From JAZKHT01 sp040385245 (GTDB taxonomy: Bacteria; Pseudomonadota; Alphaproteobacteria; Rhodobacterales; Rhodobacteraceae): a stretch of 64,000 bases of DNA. A model generated the notes under the pieces. That model did not search any database, was not told where the DNA came from, and saw only the letters and a list, made by a program, of their open reading frames with translations. Each line of letters starts with the position of its first letter. Position 1 is the stretch's first letter. This document shows positions 8,869 to 17,596 of this stretch, in pieces. The stretch spans positions 244,979-308,978 of the forward strand of contig JAZKHT010000004.1 of the NCBI GenBank assembly GCA_040385245.1, given 5' to 3'. Position numbers and translations under genes: made by a program.

Positions 8869-9542
8869 CGGAACTTATCCAGCAATCGCTGCACCGGGGT
8901 GCGCGTGTCCTGAACCGGTTCGGGCAAAGGGGCGACCTTGGCCGGTTTTTCCACGGCCGAGGTGGACGACCGTGGCGGGTTGGTGCGCAAGGCCACCGCG
9001 TTCATGAACCGCGCGCCGTCGCCTTCGGCCAGTGCAGCCGCGCCATCAGAAATGCCGCGCAGCAGGTCGTCCAACCATTCGGTATCCGCCTTGGCAAAGT
9101 CATGCAGGACGTAAGCCGCTACAGCGTCCTTGTGGCCGGGGTGCCCGATGCCAAGGCGGACGCGGCCATAGCCTTCGCCAAGGTGGGCATGGATCGACCG
9201 CAGGCCGTTGTGCCCCGCATGACCACCGCCCTGTTTGACGCGGGACTTGCCAGGGGCAAGGTCCAGCTCGTCATGGAAAACGGTGATGTCTGCGGGTGCG
9301 ATCTTGTAAAACGTAGCCGCCGCCTGCACCGATTGGCCGGACAGGTTCATGAATGTCTCGGGCTTCAGCAGGACGACCTTTTGCGTGCCGAGCCGCCCTT
9401 CGGCCACCTGACCGTGATACGCTTTGCGCCACGGCCCGAACCCGTGGTCGACCGCGATCCGGTCAACCGCCATAAAGCCGATGTTGTGCCGGTTGCCCGC
9501 GTATTTCGCGCCCGGATTGCCAAGGCCCACGAAAAGCTTCAC
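8865..9542 (-). CDS. pth: Peptidyl-tRNA hydrolase
   Basis: 225 residues from a GTG at 9542 (MKLFVGLGNPGAKYAGNRHN), with AGGAG six bases upstream. The frame remains open for 800 bases further upstream, but that is antisense to the glycosyltransferase. The conserved His of NRHNIGF, the KPETFMNLSG segment, the catalytic Asp in FHDELDL and GGHAGHNGLRSI are all present. Pth cleaves peptidyl-tRNA released by abortive translation. A Pro/Thr-rich tail of about 40 residues extends beyond the core. It is co-transcribed with DUF2332 by ATGA overlap; rplY, its frequent neighbour, lies 1.2 kb upstream on the same strand. Confidence 0.97.
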   Translation of the reverse strand: MKLFVGLGNPGAKYAGNRHNIGFMAVDRIAVDHGFGPWRKAYHGQVAEGRLGTQKVVLLKPETFMNLSGQSVQAAATFYKIAPADITVFHDELDLAPGKSRVKQGGGHAGHNGLRSIHAHLGEGYGRVRLGIGHPGHKDAVAAYVLHDFAKADTEWLDDLLRGISDGAAALAEGDGARFMNAVALRTNPPRSSTSAVEKPAKVAPLPEPVQDTRTPVQRLLDKFR

Positions 9543-9656
9543 CTGATGCTCCTGTTTGTTGACCTGACCTTTGCCCAGTCGCGGGGCGGGGTGCAAGCCC
9601 TTGACACCGGGGTGGGGGTCCAACACCGTGACTGGTGCAGGCAAAGGGGTGATCTG

Positions 9657-10649
9657 GTGCGGTATACGGTGGTCTGTTCCATGCGAAACGAAGGGCCGTT
9701 CATCGTCGAATGGGTCACTTGGTACCGGATGCTGGGCTTCACCGATATTGTCGTTGTGACGAACGATTGCACCGATCATTCGCCGCAATTGCTGGACGCG
9801 CTGGCGGCGGCGGGGTGGGTCACGCATCTGGTGCGGGATGTGCCGGACGCCCGCCGCATCTGCGCGGTCAAGCTGGATGCGGCAAAGGCCTTGCCACAGG
9901 TGGCCGGGGCCGACTGGGTGATGGTCTGCGACGTCGACGAATTTCTGGTGATCCACCTTGGCGACGGCCGCATCGGCGATCTGATCGGCAGCGTGACCCC
10001 AGGCTTTCTGGGTATGTCGATCAGTTGGCGGGTCTTTGGCACCGGCGGCGCGCAGACGTGGCAGGATGGGTTGACGCACCGCCAGTTCACCCGCGCGGCC
10101 CCGCTGCGCCACGGGCTTGCGTCGTGGATCAAGTCGATCCACGCGCATCCGGGCTGGTTCTGGCGGTTGGGCGAACATGGGCCAAAGAACCTGCGCGCAC
10201 GCCATGCCGATGCCTGGGGCAAGCCGGGGATGCGTTGGGTCAACGCCGATGGGGTGGATGTGGACGAATGGCAACCGCGCGGGGCATATCTGCGCTGGCT
10301 GCGGCCCGATCTGCGCAGCTGGGCCAGCGCGCAAATCAACCATTACATGCTGCGGTCGGTCGAAAGTTTCGGGTTGAAGCGCGGCACGCTGTCATCTGTT
10401 GCAGGCGTTGACCGCTATACGGACAAGTATTTCACCAACTGCAACCGGAACGAGGAAGAGGATTTGTCCGCCCTGCGTCACGCCGCCGAATTTGACGCGC
10501 TGCACGCGCAAGCCATGGCCCTGCCGGGTGTCGCGCGGTTGCACCATCTGTGCTGCGCCGATTACGTCGCCCGTCTGGCGGAAAAGGCAGGTCGCGATGT
10601 GGCGGATGATCCGCGCTGGCATTATCATGCAGCACAGGCGGACGGCTAA
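9657..10649 (+). CDS. Glycosyltransferase family 2-like protein (Glyco_tranf_2_4 type)
   Basis: 330 residues from a GTG at 9657 (MRYTVVCSMRNEGPF) with AAAGGGG upstream; the open frame continues far upstream but only antisense to pth. The N-terminal MRNEGPFIVEWVTWYRMLGF and the DVDEFLVI motif (a D-x-D metal/nucleotide-sugar site near residue 90) define the pfam13704-type glycosyltransferases. Later NRNEEEDLSA and LHHLCCADYV are typical of the long form in Rhodobacterales. The acceptor and donor are unknown. It sits on the opposite strand between rplY and pth. Confidence 0.88.
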   Translation: MRYTVVCSMRNEGPFIVEWVTWYRMLGFTDIVVVTNDCTDHSPQLLDALAAAGWVTHLVRDVPDARRICAVKLDAAKALPQVAGADWVMVCDVDEFLVIHLGDGRIGDLIGSVTPGFLGMSISWRVFGTGGAQTWQDGLTHRQFTRAAPLRHGLASWIKSIHAHPGWFWRLGEHGPKNLRARHADAWGKPGMRWVNADGVDVDEWQPRGAYLRWLRPDLRSWASAQINHYMLRSVESFGLKRGTLSSVAGVDRYTDKYFTNCNRNEEEDLSALRHAAEFDALHAQAMALPGVARLHHLCCADYVARLAEKAGRDVADDPRWHYHAAQADG

Positions 10650-10652
10650 GGC

Positions 10653-10688
10653 AAAGGGCGCGGCAGGTTTCCCCGCCGCGCCCCTTTC
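10653..10688. terminator. Bidirectional intrinsic terminator between the glycosyltransferase and rplY
   Basis: Arms gggcgcggc and gccgcgccc, extended by aaa/ttt on the outside, form a stable stem with a ten-base loop. Both genes converge on it and the A/T flanks suit both directions. Confidence 0.8.
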
Positions 10689-10722
10689 GCTGTCCCAGTG
10701 CTGCCCTTTGCGGGCGGCGTCG

Positions 10723-11322
10723 TTATTCGGTGTCGGCGTCGGCGTCGATAAAGCCGGCCGGGGCCGAGACGTTCGCGATCACGAAGTTCCGGGCGATCGT
10801 CGGCTTTGCGCCTTCGGGCAGTTCGATGTCGCCAATGTGGATCACATCGCCGATCACCTTGCCGGTCAGATCGACAGTGACGTGATCCGGGATGTCCCCG
10901 GCGGTCACTTCAAGTTCAACCTCGGGACGCACGACGGTCAGGGTGCCGCCACGCTTCAGCCCCGGAGAGGCCTCGTGGTTGATGAACGTGACGTGGATGA
11001 ACAGGTTGATCCGGCTGGTGCGGCGCAGACGCATCAGGTCAAGGTGCGTCGGCAGATCCTTGACGACGTCGCGCTGAACGCCACGGCAGATCACGCGCAC
11101 GTCTTCCTGACCTTCAACCTTGAGGTTGAACAGCGTCGACAGGAAGCGGCCCGCCTTCAGCTTTTTCAGCAGGTAGTTGTATTTGATGTTGATCGGCTGC
11201 GGATCAACGCCGCCGCCGTAAACGATGCCTGGTACGTAGCTCTCACGACGAGCTTGACGAGCGGCCCCCTTGCCTGTCCCCGTCCGTACCTCTGCAATAA
11301 GATCAGGGATCTCACCAGCCAT
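10723..11322 (-). CDS. rplY: 50S ribosomal protein L25/general stress protein Ctc
   Basis: 199 residues from the ATG at 11322 (MAGEIPDLIAEVRTGTGKG), with GGAGA six bases upstream; sequence further upstream in frame is not L25-like. The N-terminal L25 5S-rRNA-binding domain (RQARRESYVPGIVYGG) is followed by the C-terminal TL5/Ctc beta domain ending in a short acidic tail. L25 binds 5S rRNA in the large subunit. The long form is normal in Alphaproteobacteria. Confidence 0.97.
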   Translation of the reverse strand: MAGEIPDLIAEVRTGTGKGAARQARRESYVPGIVYGGGVDPQPINIKYNYLLKKLKAGRFLSTLFNLKVEGQEDVRVICRGVQRDVVKDLPTHLDLMRLRRTSRINLFIHVTFINHEASPGLKRGGTLTVVRPEVELEVTAGDIPDHVTVDLTGKVIGDVIHIGDIELPEGAKPTIARNFVIANVSAPAGFIDADADTE

Positions 11323-11784
11323 AGAGGTTCTCCATATATAAGTCCGCCGCCCTCCAAGGGTGTGCGACGCGACCGGGGGGCTATAGCCGTGATTCGCCCC
11401 AAAGGGAAGTCGGAAAGACGGGCATGGGGTGACCGGCCACTGATCGACGACCACCGTGTTGTCGGTCGATTTCATCTGTTCTCTAAATATCCCACGGGGG
11501 TGCGGGGGTGTGAAACCCCCGCTGCCGGGTTGGTGACGGGGCAAAACATGGCCCATCCGTGCCAGCGTCGCTGCCCGCCCGTGGCGCCATTTCATTTGTC
11601 GCCGACGATCCGCACTCAGGCACATGCCCAGTCGCGCCGCAAGTTGGAGACAGCGATCGATCTGTTCCTGCTGACGGTCTCCGCGCGGTTTGTCTGGGAC
11701 AGCGTCTGTCCCTGATGCGGCACAGGGCACGCTTGACCGGGCCGATCCCGGCGGCGCAGACTGCCCTGCGCCAAGGAGCGAAAG
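11323..11784. other. Intergenic region between rplY and the M20 gene
   Basis: The region carries the leader of rplY and of the divergent M20 gene. It contains copy B of the intergenic element (listed separately). No tRNA, small RNA or short gene could be recognised. An AAGGAG ribosome site sits just before 11785. Confidence 0.6.
11478..11524. repeat. Copy B of the 'tatccc...gggggt' intergenic element
   Basis: The sequence ttctctaaatatcccacggg continues into a g-run and then a gcgggggt / acccccgc hairpin around a short loop. It has the same order of parts as the copy at 4456-4514. It lies in the divergent rplY/M20 intergenic region. Confidence 0.5.
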
Positions 11785-12945
11785 ATGACCCTGCACACCC
11801 CCCTGACCAACAGCGACATGGCCGAGTTGACGGATTGGCGACATCTGGTGCACAGCCACCCCGATCTGTCGGGACTCGAGGCGCAGACCGCCCAGCGGGT
11901 CTGTGATGCGCTTGGTCCTACGAGCCCTGATCTGATCCTGACCGGTCTTGGCGGGCACGGGGTCGCGGCGGTCTATCACGGGGCAGAACAGGGGCCGACG
12001 GTGCTGTTCCGCTGCGAGTTGGACGCATTGCCGATCGAAGAGTTGTCCGGCCTTCCCTACCGGTCGCAGGTGCCGGGCACTGGGCATCTGTGCGGACATG
12101 ATGGCCATATGACAATTCTGACCGGGCTTGCACGGCTGGTCGGGCGGGTTAGGCCCGCGCGGGGGCGGGCGGTGCTGCTGTTTCAGCCCGCCGAAGAGGA
12201 CGGGTCGGGGGCTGCCGCCGTGATCGCCGATCCGCGCTTTAGCCAGATTGCGCCCGACTGGGCCTTTTCGCTGCACAACATGCCCGGCGCACCCCTAGGG
12301 CAGGTCTGGCTGAAGGCAGGGCCGGTCAACTGTGCGTCGCGCGGGTTGCGGATCGTGCTGGGGGGCAAGACTTCGCACGCGTCGGTGCCCGAGGCGGGGG
12401 TTTCCCCCGCGCTGGCGCTGGCCGGGCTGATCCCCGCGCTGATGGCGGCGGGACCGGGGGGCGTGGTCGGGCCGGGCTTCCGTCTGGCCACAGTCACCCA
12501 CGCCCGGTTGGGAGAGCCTGCCTTCGGCATTGCCCCCGGTCATGCCGAACTGTGGGTGACGCTGCGCGCGCTGACCGATACCGACATGCGCGCCCTGCTG
12601 GACGAGGCGAAACACTTGGCCATGGCCGCCGCCGCTTCGGCCCGGCTGTCGCTTGAGATGTCGCATCACGACATTTTCGCCGGATGCGAGAATGATCCAC
12701 AGGCCACCGACCTGTTGGCGCAGGCGCTGGATGCGCTGTCGATCCGGCACGATCCGGGGGAATTGCCAATGCGCGGGTCCGAAGATTTCGGCCTGTTCGG
12801 CAAAGGCGCGCGGTCGGCCATGTTCTTTCTGGGGGCCGGGGTCGATCATCCGATGCTGCACAACCCCGACTACGACTTTCCCGATGCGCTGATCGCACCG
12901 GGGGTGGCCGTGTTTCATCGGGTGCTGCGGCAGATGCTGGGCTAA
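11785..12945 (+). CDS. M20-family amidohydrolase (hippurate hydrolase / IAA-amino acid hydrolase type)
   Basis: 386 residues. HSHPDLSGLEAQT, the metal-binding CGHDGHMTILTGLA and the EEDGSG pair of the M20D subgroup are present. A dimerisation/lid domain follows (GGKTSHASVPEAGVSPALAL), and SEDFG near the end supplies the last metal ligand. Members remove N-acyl groups from amino acids or hydrolyse amide conjugates with a di-metal centre. The precise substrate is unknown. AAGGAG precedes the ATG by six bases. The last four bases overlap the convergent GST. Confidence 0.9.
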   Translation: MTLHTPLTNSDMAELTDWRHLVHSHPDLSGLEAQTAQRVCDALGPTSPDLILTGLGGHGVAAVYHGAEQGPTVLFRCELDALPIEELSGLPYRSQVPGTGHLCGHDGHMTILTGLARLVGRVRPARGRAVLLFQPAEEDGSGAAAVIADPRFSQIAPDWAFSLHNMPGAPLGQVWLKAGPVNCASRGLRIVLGGKTSHASVPEAGVSPALALAGLIPALMAAGPGGVVGPGFRLATVTHARLGEPAFGIAPGHAELWVTLRALTDTDMRALLDEAKHLAMAAAASARLSLEMSHHDIFAGCENDPQATDLLAQALDALSIRHDPGELPMRGSEDFGLFGKGARSAMFFLGAGVDHPMLHNPDYDFPDALIAPGVAVFHRVLRQMLG

Positions 12946-13736
12946 ATCAGCCCCAGTTCGGCATCCGATGCGATGCGGTCATACTTGTCGCGCGGCGGCA
13001 TCGGCCGCGTGCGCCAGTCCGGTTCAAAGACAAAGCTGGACCGCGCCCGCCCCTGCGGCAGCGCGCCGTTGCCCGCCCCCAAGGCATAGTCGTAATACAG
13101 CTTTACGATTTCCTCTTTGCTGACCTGTTGGGCAGACGGATGCGCCAGACAGGCCGCCCGCCACTTTGCCACACGGGCGAAGTCCGGGGTGTCAGGCAAG
13201 GAAAAGCCTTCATAATATTCAAGAAACCAGAACCGCATCATCAAAGATGTATAGACCACCTCGGCCAGACCAAAGCGGTCGAACAGAAAGATGCCGTCCG
13301 GGTTGTGCTGGCGCAGAAAGTCGTCAAGCCAGGCGTAATGACCCAGCAGCGCGTCCCGGCGTGCGCCTGTCATGGCCGGGTCGCGGTTCATCACAAAGCT
13401 GTAGCCCGCGTTTCCGAACGGGCCTTCGCGGGTGATCATCAACCGCTCGACCGCGCGTTCATAGGGATCGGTGCGGGCTACGGGCGGTTCTGGAAACCGC
13501 TCTTCGACATAGCGCATGATGACAAGGCTTTCCTTCAGGATGCGCCCGTCTTCGGTTTCCAACAGCGGCAACGCCGTCGTCCCGCGCGACTTTTCCAAAA
13601 GCCACGCCTCGCGCGGTTTCGTGATGTCGACGACATGGAAATCGATCGCACCTCGCAGTCCCTTCAGGTCCAGCAGAATCTCGATTCGTTGTGAAAACGG
13701 ACAGACGGGGATGTGGTAGATGGTTGGCTTCTTCAT
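12942..13736 (-). CDS. Glutathione S-transferase family protein
   Basis: 264 residues. The N-terminal thioredoxin fold starts PTIYHIPVCPFSQRIEILL; the CPFSQ motif places the catalytic Cys where omega/beta-class GSTs have it. Later come TALPLLETEDGRILKESLVIMRYVEERFPEP, where the E-S pair contacts glutathione, and an all-helical C-terminal domain. The family conjugates or reduces substrates with glutathione in the cytoplasm; the substrate is unknown. The 40-residue tail after the helical domain is longer than in typical GSTs. Confidence 0.88.
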   Translation of the reverse strand: MKKPTIYHIPVCPFSQRIEILLDLKGLRGAIDFHVVDITKPREAWLLEKSRGTTALPLLETEDGRILKESLVIMRYVEERFPEPPVARTDPYERAVERLMITREGPFGNAGYSFVMNRDPAMTGARRDALLGHYAWLDDFLRQHNPDGIFLFDRFGLAEVVYTSLMMRFWFLEYYEGFSLPDTPDFARVAKWRAACLAHPSAQQVSKEEIVKLYYDYALGAGNGALPQGRARSSFVFEPDWRTRPMPPRDKYDRIASDAELGLI

Positions 13737-13911
13737 CGGATACCTCGCTGGTGTCAGAATGCCTGTGCCGGCAAGGGAAAGGCAAGGTTGCGCGGATCAG
13801 CGCAGCGGACGCGGCAAGCCTTTGCTTATGCGTGCCAAAATCGTTGCCGCAACGCCGCAAAGTCGTTAACGTTCATTAAACAATTGTTGACACGGACGGC
13901 GGGAGTACAGA

Positions 13912-15036
13912 GTGGAAAAAATCCAGGCCGCCCTGTCGAAGGCCCGAACCGAACGCAGCGCGGTGATGGGGGTGCGCGCGCCATCGCTTTCCGCACCTGC
14001 AGTCGCCGCGACCAAGGCCATTGATCTGGCCGCCCCGCCCGAACCCATGGCCGCCGCACCCCGTCTGCCATTGACGGCGTCATCGCTGAAGGGTGCTGTG
14101 GACCTGCGGGCGACACTGATGGGATGGGTCTGGCTGGGCGCGGTGGCAGGGGTCGTGTCCATCGCGGCCTTCAGCCCGATGGACAGCCTGTGGCGTGGCC
14201 TGCCGGGCATGGTGCTGGCGGCCGTGGCGCTGGTTCTGACGGTCATTTTCTACCTGGGCGGGATGCGCTTTGCGCAATCGCTGACCACACAGACGGCGCT
14301 GCTGCAAAGCCGCCTCGATGCGCTGACCCATGGCGCGCCCCCGATCCCCGAAGTGGCACCGGACCCTGTGCCAAAGCAACGCCGATCCGGCGCAAAGCAA
14401 CCCAAAGGCAGCGCCATGGTGCTGGAGATGTTCAGTGTGCCGCCGGACCTTGGCACCGACCCTGCACCTGTGGCCAAACCTATGGCCGAGGTTGCCACCA
14501 GCACCTCGACAGAGGCCCCAATCGCCGTGGATGTGCCGACCGTGCCAGAAGTGTCGGTTTGCCCAGAAGTGCCGGTTTCCATCGCCGATCTGGTCCGCGC
14601 GTTGAATTTCCCGGTCAACGCCGAAGATGAAGCTGGATTTCAGGCGCTGCGTCTGGCTTTGGCCGATCCGCGCACGGCACCGCTGATCCAGTCGGCGCTG
14701 GCAGTGCTGACGGTGCTGTGGCAGGATGGGCTTGACCGGCCCGACTGGCAGATGGTGCCGTCCGACACATCACTGTGGCGGCAGATCGCGGCGGGGACAG
14801 GGGTGCAGGAGACGGATGTCACGCTTGACCCCGCCGGTCTTGCGCAAACGGCACAACGCTTGCAGGCCGATCCGGCGTTTCGGGCGGCGTCGGGGCGGTT
14901 GCTGGACAGTTTCCACCGTACGATGGCCGCGGTCGGGCAAACCGCGTCGGACGGGGATCTGGGACAGATCGGAGACACCCGCACCGCCTGGGCGTTTTTG
15001 ATGTGCGCTAGTGCTGCCGGTGCCTTTACGCAGTGA
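13912..15036 (+). CDS. Uncharacterised two-transmembrane protein
   Basis: 374 residues from a GTG at 13912 with GGGAG seven bases upstream. The first 14 residues, MEKIQAALSKARTE, resemble the start of alphaproteobacterial exopolysaccharide-type tyrosine kinases, but no kinase P-loop follows. Two membrane helices lie at about residues 65-85 and 97-118, separated by a short loop. A Pro/Ala/Val-rich linker (about 140-220) leads to a compact helical C-terminal domain with ALADPRTAPLIQSALAVLT and WQDGLDRPDW. I do not recognise this domain. Topology suggests both ends are cytoplasmic. It is followed after 60 bases by the P-type ATPase gene. Confidence 0.7.
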   Translation: MEKIQAALSKARTERSAVMGVRAPSLSAPAVAATKAIDLAAPPEPMAAAPRLPLTASSLKGAVDLRATLMGWVWLGAVAGVVSIAAFSPMDSLWRGLPGMVLAAVALVLTVIFYLGGMRFAQSLTTQTALLQSRLDALTHGAPPIPEVAPDPVPKQRRSGAKQPKGSAMVLEMFSVPPDLGTDPAPVAKPMAEVATSTSTEAPIAVDVPTVPEVSVCPEVPVSIADLVRALNFPVNAEDEAGFQALRLALADPRTAPLIQSALAVLTVLWQDGLDRPDWQMVPSDTSLWRQIAAGTGVQETDVTLDPAGLAQTAQRLQADPAFRAASGRLLDSFHRTMAAVGQTASDGDLGQIGDTRTAWAFLMCASAAGAFTQ

Positions 15037-15045
15037 TTCAGATCA
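15034..15045. promoter_or_regulatory. Candidate FNR/FnrL-type box upstream of the P-type ATPase
   Basis: TGAT-TCAG-ATCA is a perfect inner match to the FNR consensus TTGAT-N4-ATCAA, lacking only the outermost T and A. Its centre is about 56 bases before the ATG at 15096 and just overlaps the stop of the preceding gene. This suggests oxygen-responsive control. Confidence 0.35.
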
Positions 15046-15095
15046 TGGTCGACGCGCCCCACGTCTGACACCAAGCAGACGAAAGGCGCGACACG

Positions 15096-17594
15096 ATGCA
15101 TGCTGGCCTGACCGAACATGACGCCAAGACCCGCCTGACTGAGGACGGGCCGAACGAACTGCCCCGCGCGCGTCAGCGGACCGTGGCCCGCATTTTGGCC
15201 GAAGTGATCCGAGAGCCGATGCTGGCGCTGTTGCTGGTGGGTGGTGGTCTGTACCTGCTGTTCGGTGACCTGCACGAGGCGTTGATCCTGCTGGTCTTTG
15301 CGTCGTTCTCGGTCGCGATCACTGTCATTCAGGAAAGCCGCACCGAACGGATGCTAGAGGCGTTGCGCGATCTGACCAGCCCGCGCGCGCTGGTGGTGCG
15401 CGATGGCAGGCAGCGCCGGATTCCGGGGCGCGAGGTGGTGCGCGGCGATCTTCTGGTGCTGGGCGAAGGCGACCGGGTCCCTGCGGATGCACGTCTTGTC
15501 GTGGCCGATGAACTGCGGGTCGACGAATCCCTGCTGACGGGCGAATCCGTGCCGGTGGCCAAGCGCGTGGCGATCAGCGCGACCGAACCCGTGGCGCGAC
15601 CGGGTGGCGATGACAGCCCGTTCGTGTATTCAGGGTCATTGGTGGTGCGTGGCGGCGGGCTTGCAACGGTCGTGGCAACCGGTGAACACAGCGAGATTGG
15701 CAGGATCGGCAAAAGCCTTGCGCAGGTGGATACCGAGGTGCCGCGCCTGCGGGTGCAGACCCTGCGGCTGGTGCGTATCTTCGGCCTGCTGGGCGGGACG
15801 GCGGCGGTGCTGGCGGCAGTGCTGTATGGGCTGGCACGGCAGGATTGGCTGGAGGGCGCGCTCGCGGGCATAGCCCTTGGCATGGCGATGCTGCCCGAAG
15901 AGTTTCCCATGGTCCTGACCGTGTTCATGGCGATGGGCGCGTGGCGGATTTCGCGCGCCAAGGTGCTGACGCGGCGGGCGTCGGCGATTGAAAGTCTGGG
16001 GGCGGCGACGATCCTGTGCACCGACAAGACCGGCACTTTGACACAAAACCGCATGACCGTGCGCAACGGCTGGAACGGTGCGCCCTGTGCGCCGGGCCAG
16101 ATGGGGCAACTTGCGCTCTATGGCCTGCTGGCCGCCGCACCGCAGCCAGTTGATCCGATGGATGTGGCGTTTCACGATCTGGCGTCGGAACACGGGCTGT
16201 CGCCCGACCATCCTGCGGGCCGCTGGCTGCGGATGACGCAGGCCTTTGGCCTGCGCGCCGATCTGCTGGCCGTGACCCAGATTTGGCAGGATGCGGACGG
16301 CGCGCAGCTGGCCGCTGCCAAAGGCGCGCCCGAGGCGATCGTGGCGCTGTGCGGGCTGACCGCGCCGGATGCGGTGGGGGTCAAGGCCGCTGTGGCGGAC
16401 ATGGCGGCAGAAGGCCTGCGCGTGCTGGGGGTGGCCTGCGCCGACGTGCCGCCGGGGGCCAGCATTTCAGGGCCGCGCGACCTGACATTCCGGTTTGTTG
16501 GTCTTGTCGGCCTTGTCGATCCGTTGCGCCCGTCGGCCAAGGCCGCGGTGCAGGATTGCCGCCGCGCGGGCATCCGTGTGGTGATGATCACCGGCGATCA
16601 TGCCGTCACCGCCCGCGCCATCGCGGCCGAGGCCGGGCTTGACACCGGGGACGCGCTGTCAGGTCAGGATGTGACCGGCATGGACGATGCGGCGCTGACC
16701 GCCGCCGTGGCGGATGTGACGGTGTTTTCCCGCGTGTTGCCGGAACAGAAGTTGCGCATTGTCACCGCGTTCAAGGCGCGGGGCGACATTGTCGCCATGA
16801 CCGGCGACGGGGTGAACGATGCGCCGTCGCTGAAGGCCGCGCATATTGGCATCGCCATGGGCGGGCGCGGCACAGATGTCGCGCGTGAGGCGTCGTCCAT
16901 CGTGCTGCTGGACGACGATTTCGGGTCCATCGTGCGGGCGATCCGGCTGGGGCGGCGCATCTATGACAACCTGCGCAAGGCAATGGGCTTCATCGTTGCC
17001 ATCCACATCCCGATTGCCGGAATGGCGCTGCTGCCGCTGCTGCTGGGGATGCCGATCATCCTGACGCCGATCCACATCGCATTTCTGGAGATGATCATTG
17101 ACCCCGTCTGTTCGCTGGTATTCGAGGCCGAACCCGAAGAGCGTGACGTGATGGACCGCCCGCCCCGGTCGCCTGACGCGCAACTGTTTTCACGCCCGAT
17201 GCTGATGTGGAGCATGTTTCAAGGCGCGGCCACCCTTGGCATCGTCGTGGCTGTCTATCTGTTCTTTGCCGCCCAAGACCTGCCGGTGACCCAGTTGCGG
17301 GCACTGACGTTCCTGACGCTGGCGGTGGGGATCGTCACGCTGATCTATGTCAACCGGTCCTTCGCGGCATCACCGCTGCGGGCCTTTGCGCGGCCCAGCC
17401 TTGCGCTGGTGGGGGTGCCTGTGCTGGTCGGCGCGGCGCTGGCGCTGATTTTGACGGTGCCGGTCCTTGGGCGGCTGTTCGGCTTTGGCCCGTTGCGCGC
17501 TATGGACATCGGCACCAGCCTTGCCGCCTGCGGGCTGTTGTTTCTGGCGCTAGAGGGGGTCAAGGCCGTTGCCGGGCGCAGGCTGTTGCCCTGA
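15096..17594 (+). CDS. P2-type cation-transporting P-type ATPase
   Basis: 832 residues. It has an N-terminal cation_ATPase_N segment (LTEHDAKTRLTEDGPNELP), the actuator motif LLTGESVPV, the phosphorylation site DKTGTLTQNRM and the nucleotide-domain KGAPEAIV. MITGDHAVTARAIA and the hinge TGDGVNDAPSLKAA follow, and six C-terminal membrane segments are visible. It moves a cation across the inner membrane using ATP. The membrane-4 motif reads PEEFP instead of the PEGLP/PEGLL usual in Ca2+ and Na+/K+ pumps. This marks a bacterial subgroup of uncertain ion specificity. It is convergent with the TetR gene with two bases between. Confidence 0.93.
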   Translation: MHAGLTEHDAKTRLTEDGPNELPRARQRTVARILAEVIREPMLALLLVGGGLYLLFGDLHEALILLVFASFSVAITVIQESRTERMLEALRDLTSPRALVVRDGRQRRIPGREVVRGDLLVLGEGDRVPADARLVVADELRVDESLLTGESVPVAKRVAISATEPVARPGGDDSPFVYSGSLVVRGGGLATVVATGEHSEIGRIGKSLAQVDTEVPRLRVQTLRLVRIFGLLGGTAAVLAAVLYGLARQDWLEGALAGIALGMAMLPEEFPMVLTVFMAMGAWRISRAKVLTRRASAIESLGAATILCTDKTGTLTQNRMTVRNGWNGAPCAPGQMGQLALYGLLAAAPQPVDPMDVAFHDLASEHGLSPDHPAGRWLRMTQAFGLRADLLAVTQIWQDADGAQLAAAKGAPEAIVALCGLTAPDAVGVKAAVADMAAEGLRVLGVACADVPPGASISGPRDLTFRFVGLVGLVDPLRPSAKAAVQDCRRAGIRVVMITGDHAVTARAIAAEAGLDTGDALSGQDVTGMDDAALTAAVADVTVFSRVLPEQKLRIVTAFKARGDIVAMTGDGVNDAPSLKAAHIGIAMGGRGTDVAREASSIVLLDDDFGSIVRAIRLGRRIYDNLRKAMGFIVAIHIPIAGMALLPLLLGMPIILTPIHIAFLEMIIDPVCSLVFEAEPEERDVMDRPPRSPDAQLFSRPMLMWSMFQGAATLGIVVAVYLFFAAQDLPVTQLRALTFLTLAVGIVTLIYVNRSFAASPLRAFARPSLALVGVPVLVGAALALILTVPVLGRLFGFGPLRAMDIGTSLAACGLLFLALEGVKAVAGRRLLP

Positions 17595-17596
17595 CG

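Noticed and set aside
9543..10343. Upstream extension of the pth frame
   Set aside because: The extra 267 codons are antisense to the glycosyltransferase, and Pth proteins start at the GTG at 9542, which has its own AGGAG.
11323..12276. Upstream extension of the rplY frame
   Set aside because: The added sequence overlaps the M20 gene in antisense and is unlike L25. The ATG at 11322 has a good ribosome site.
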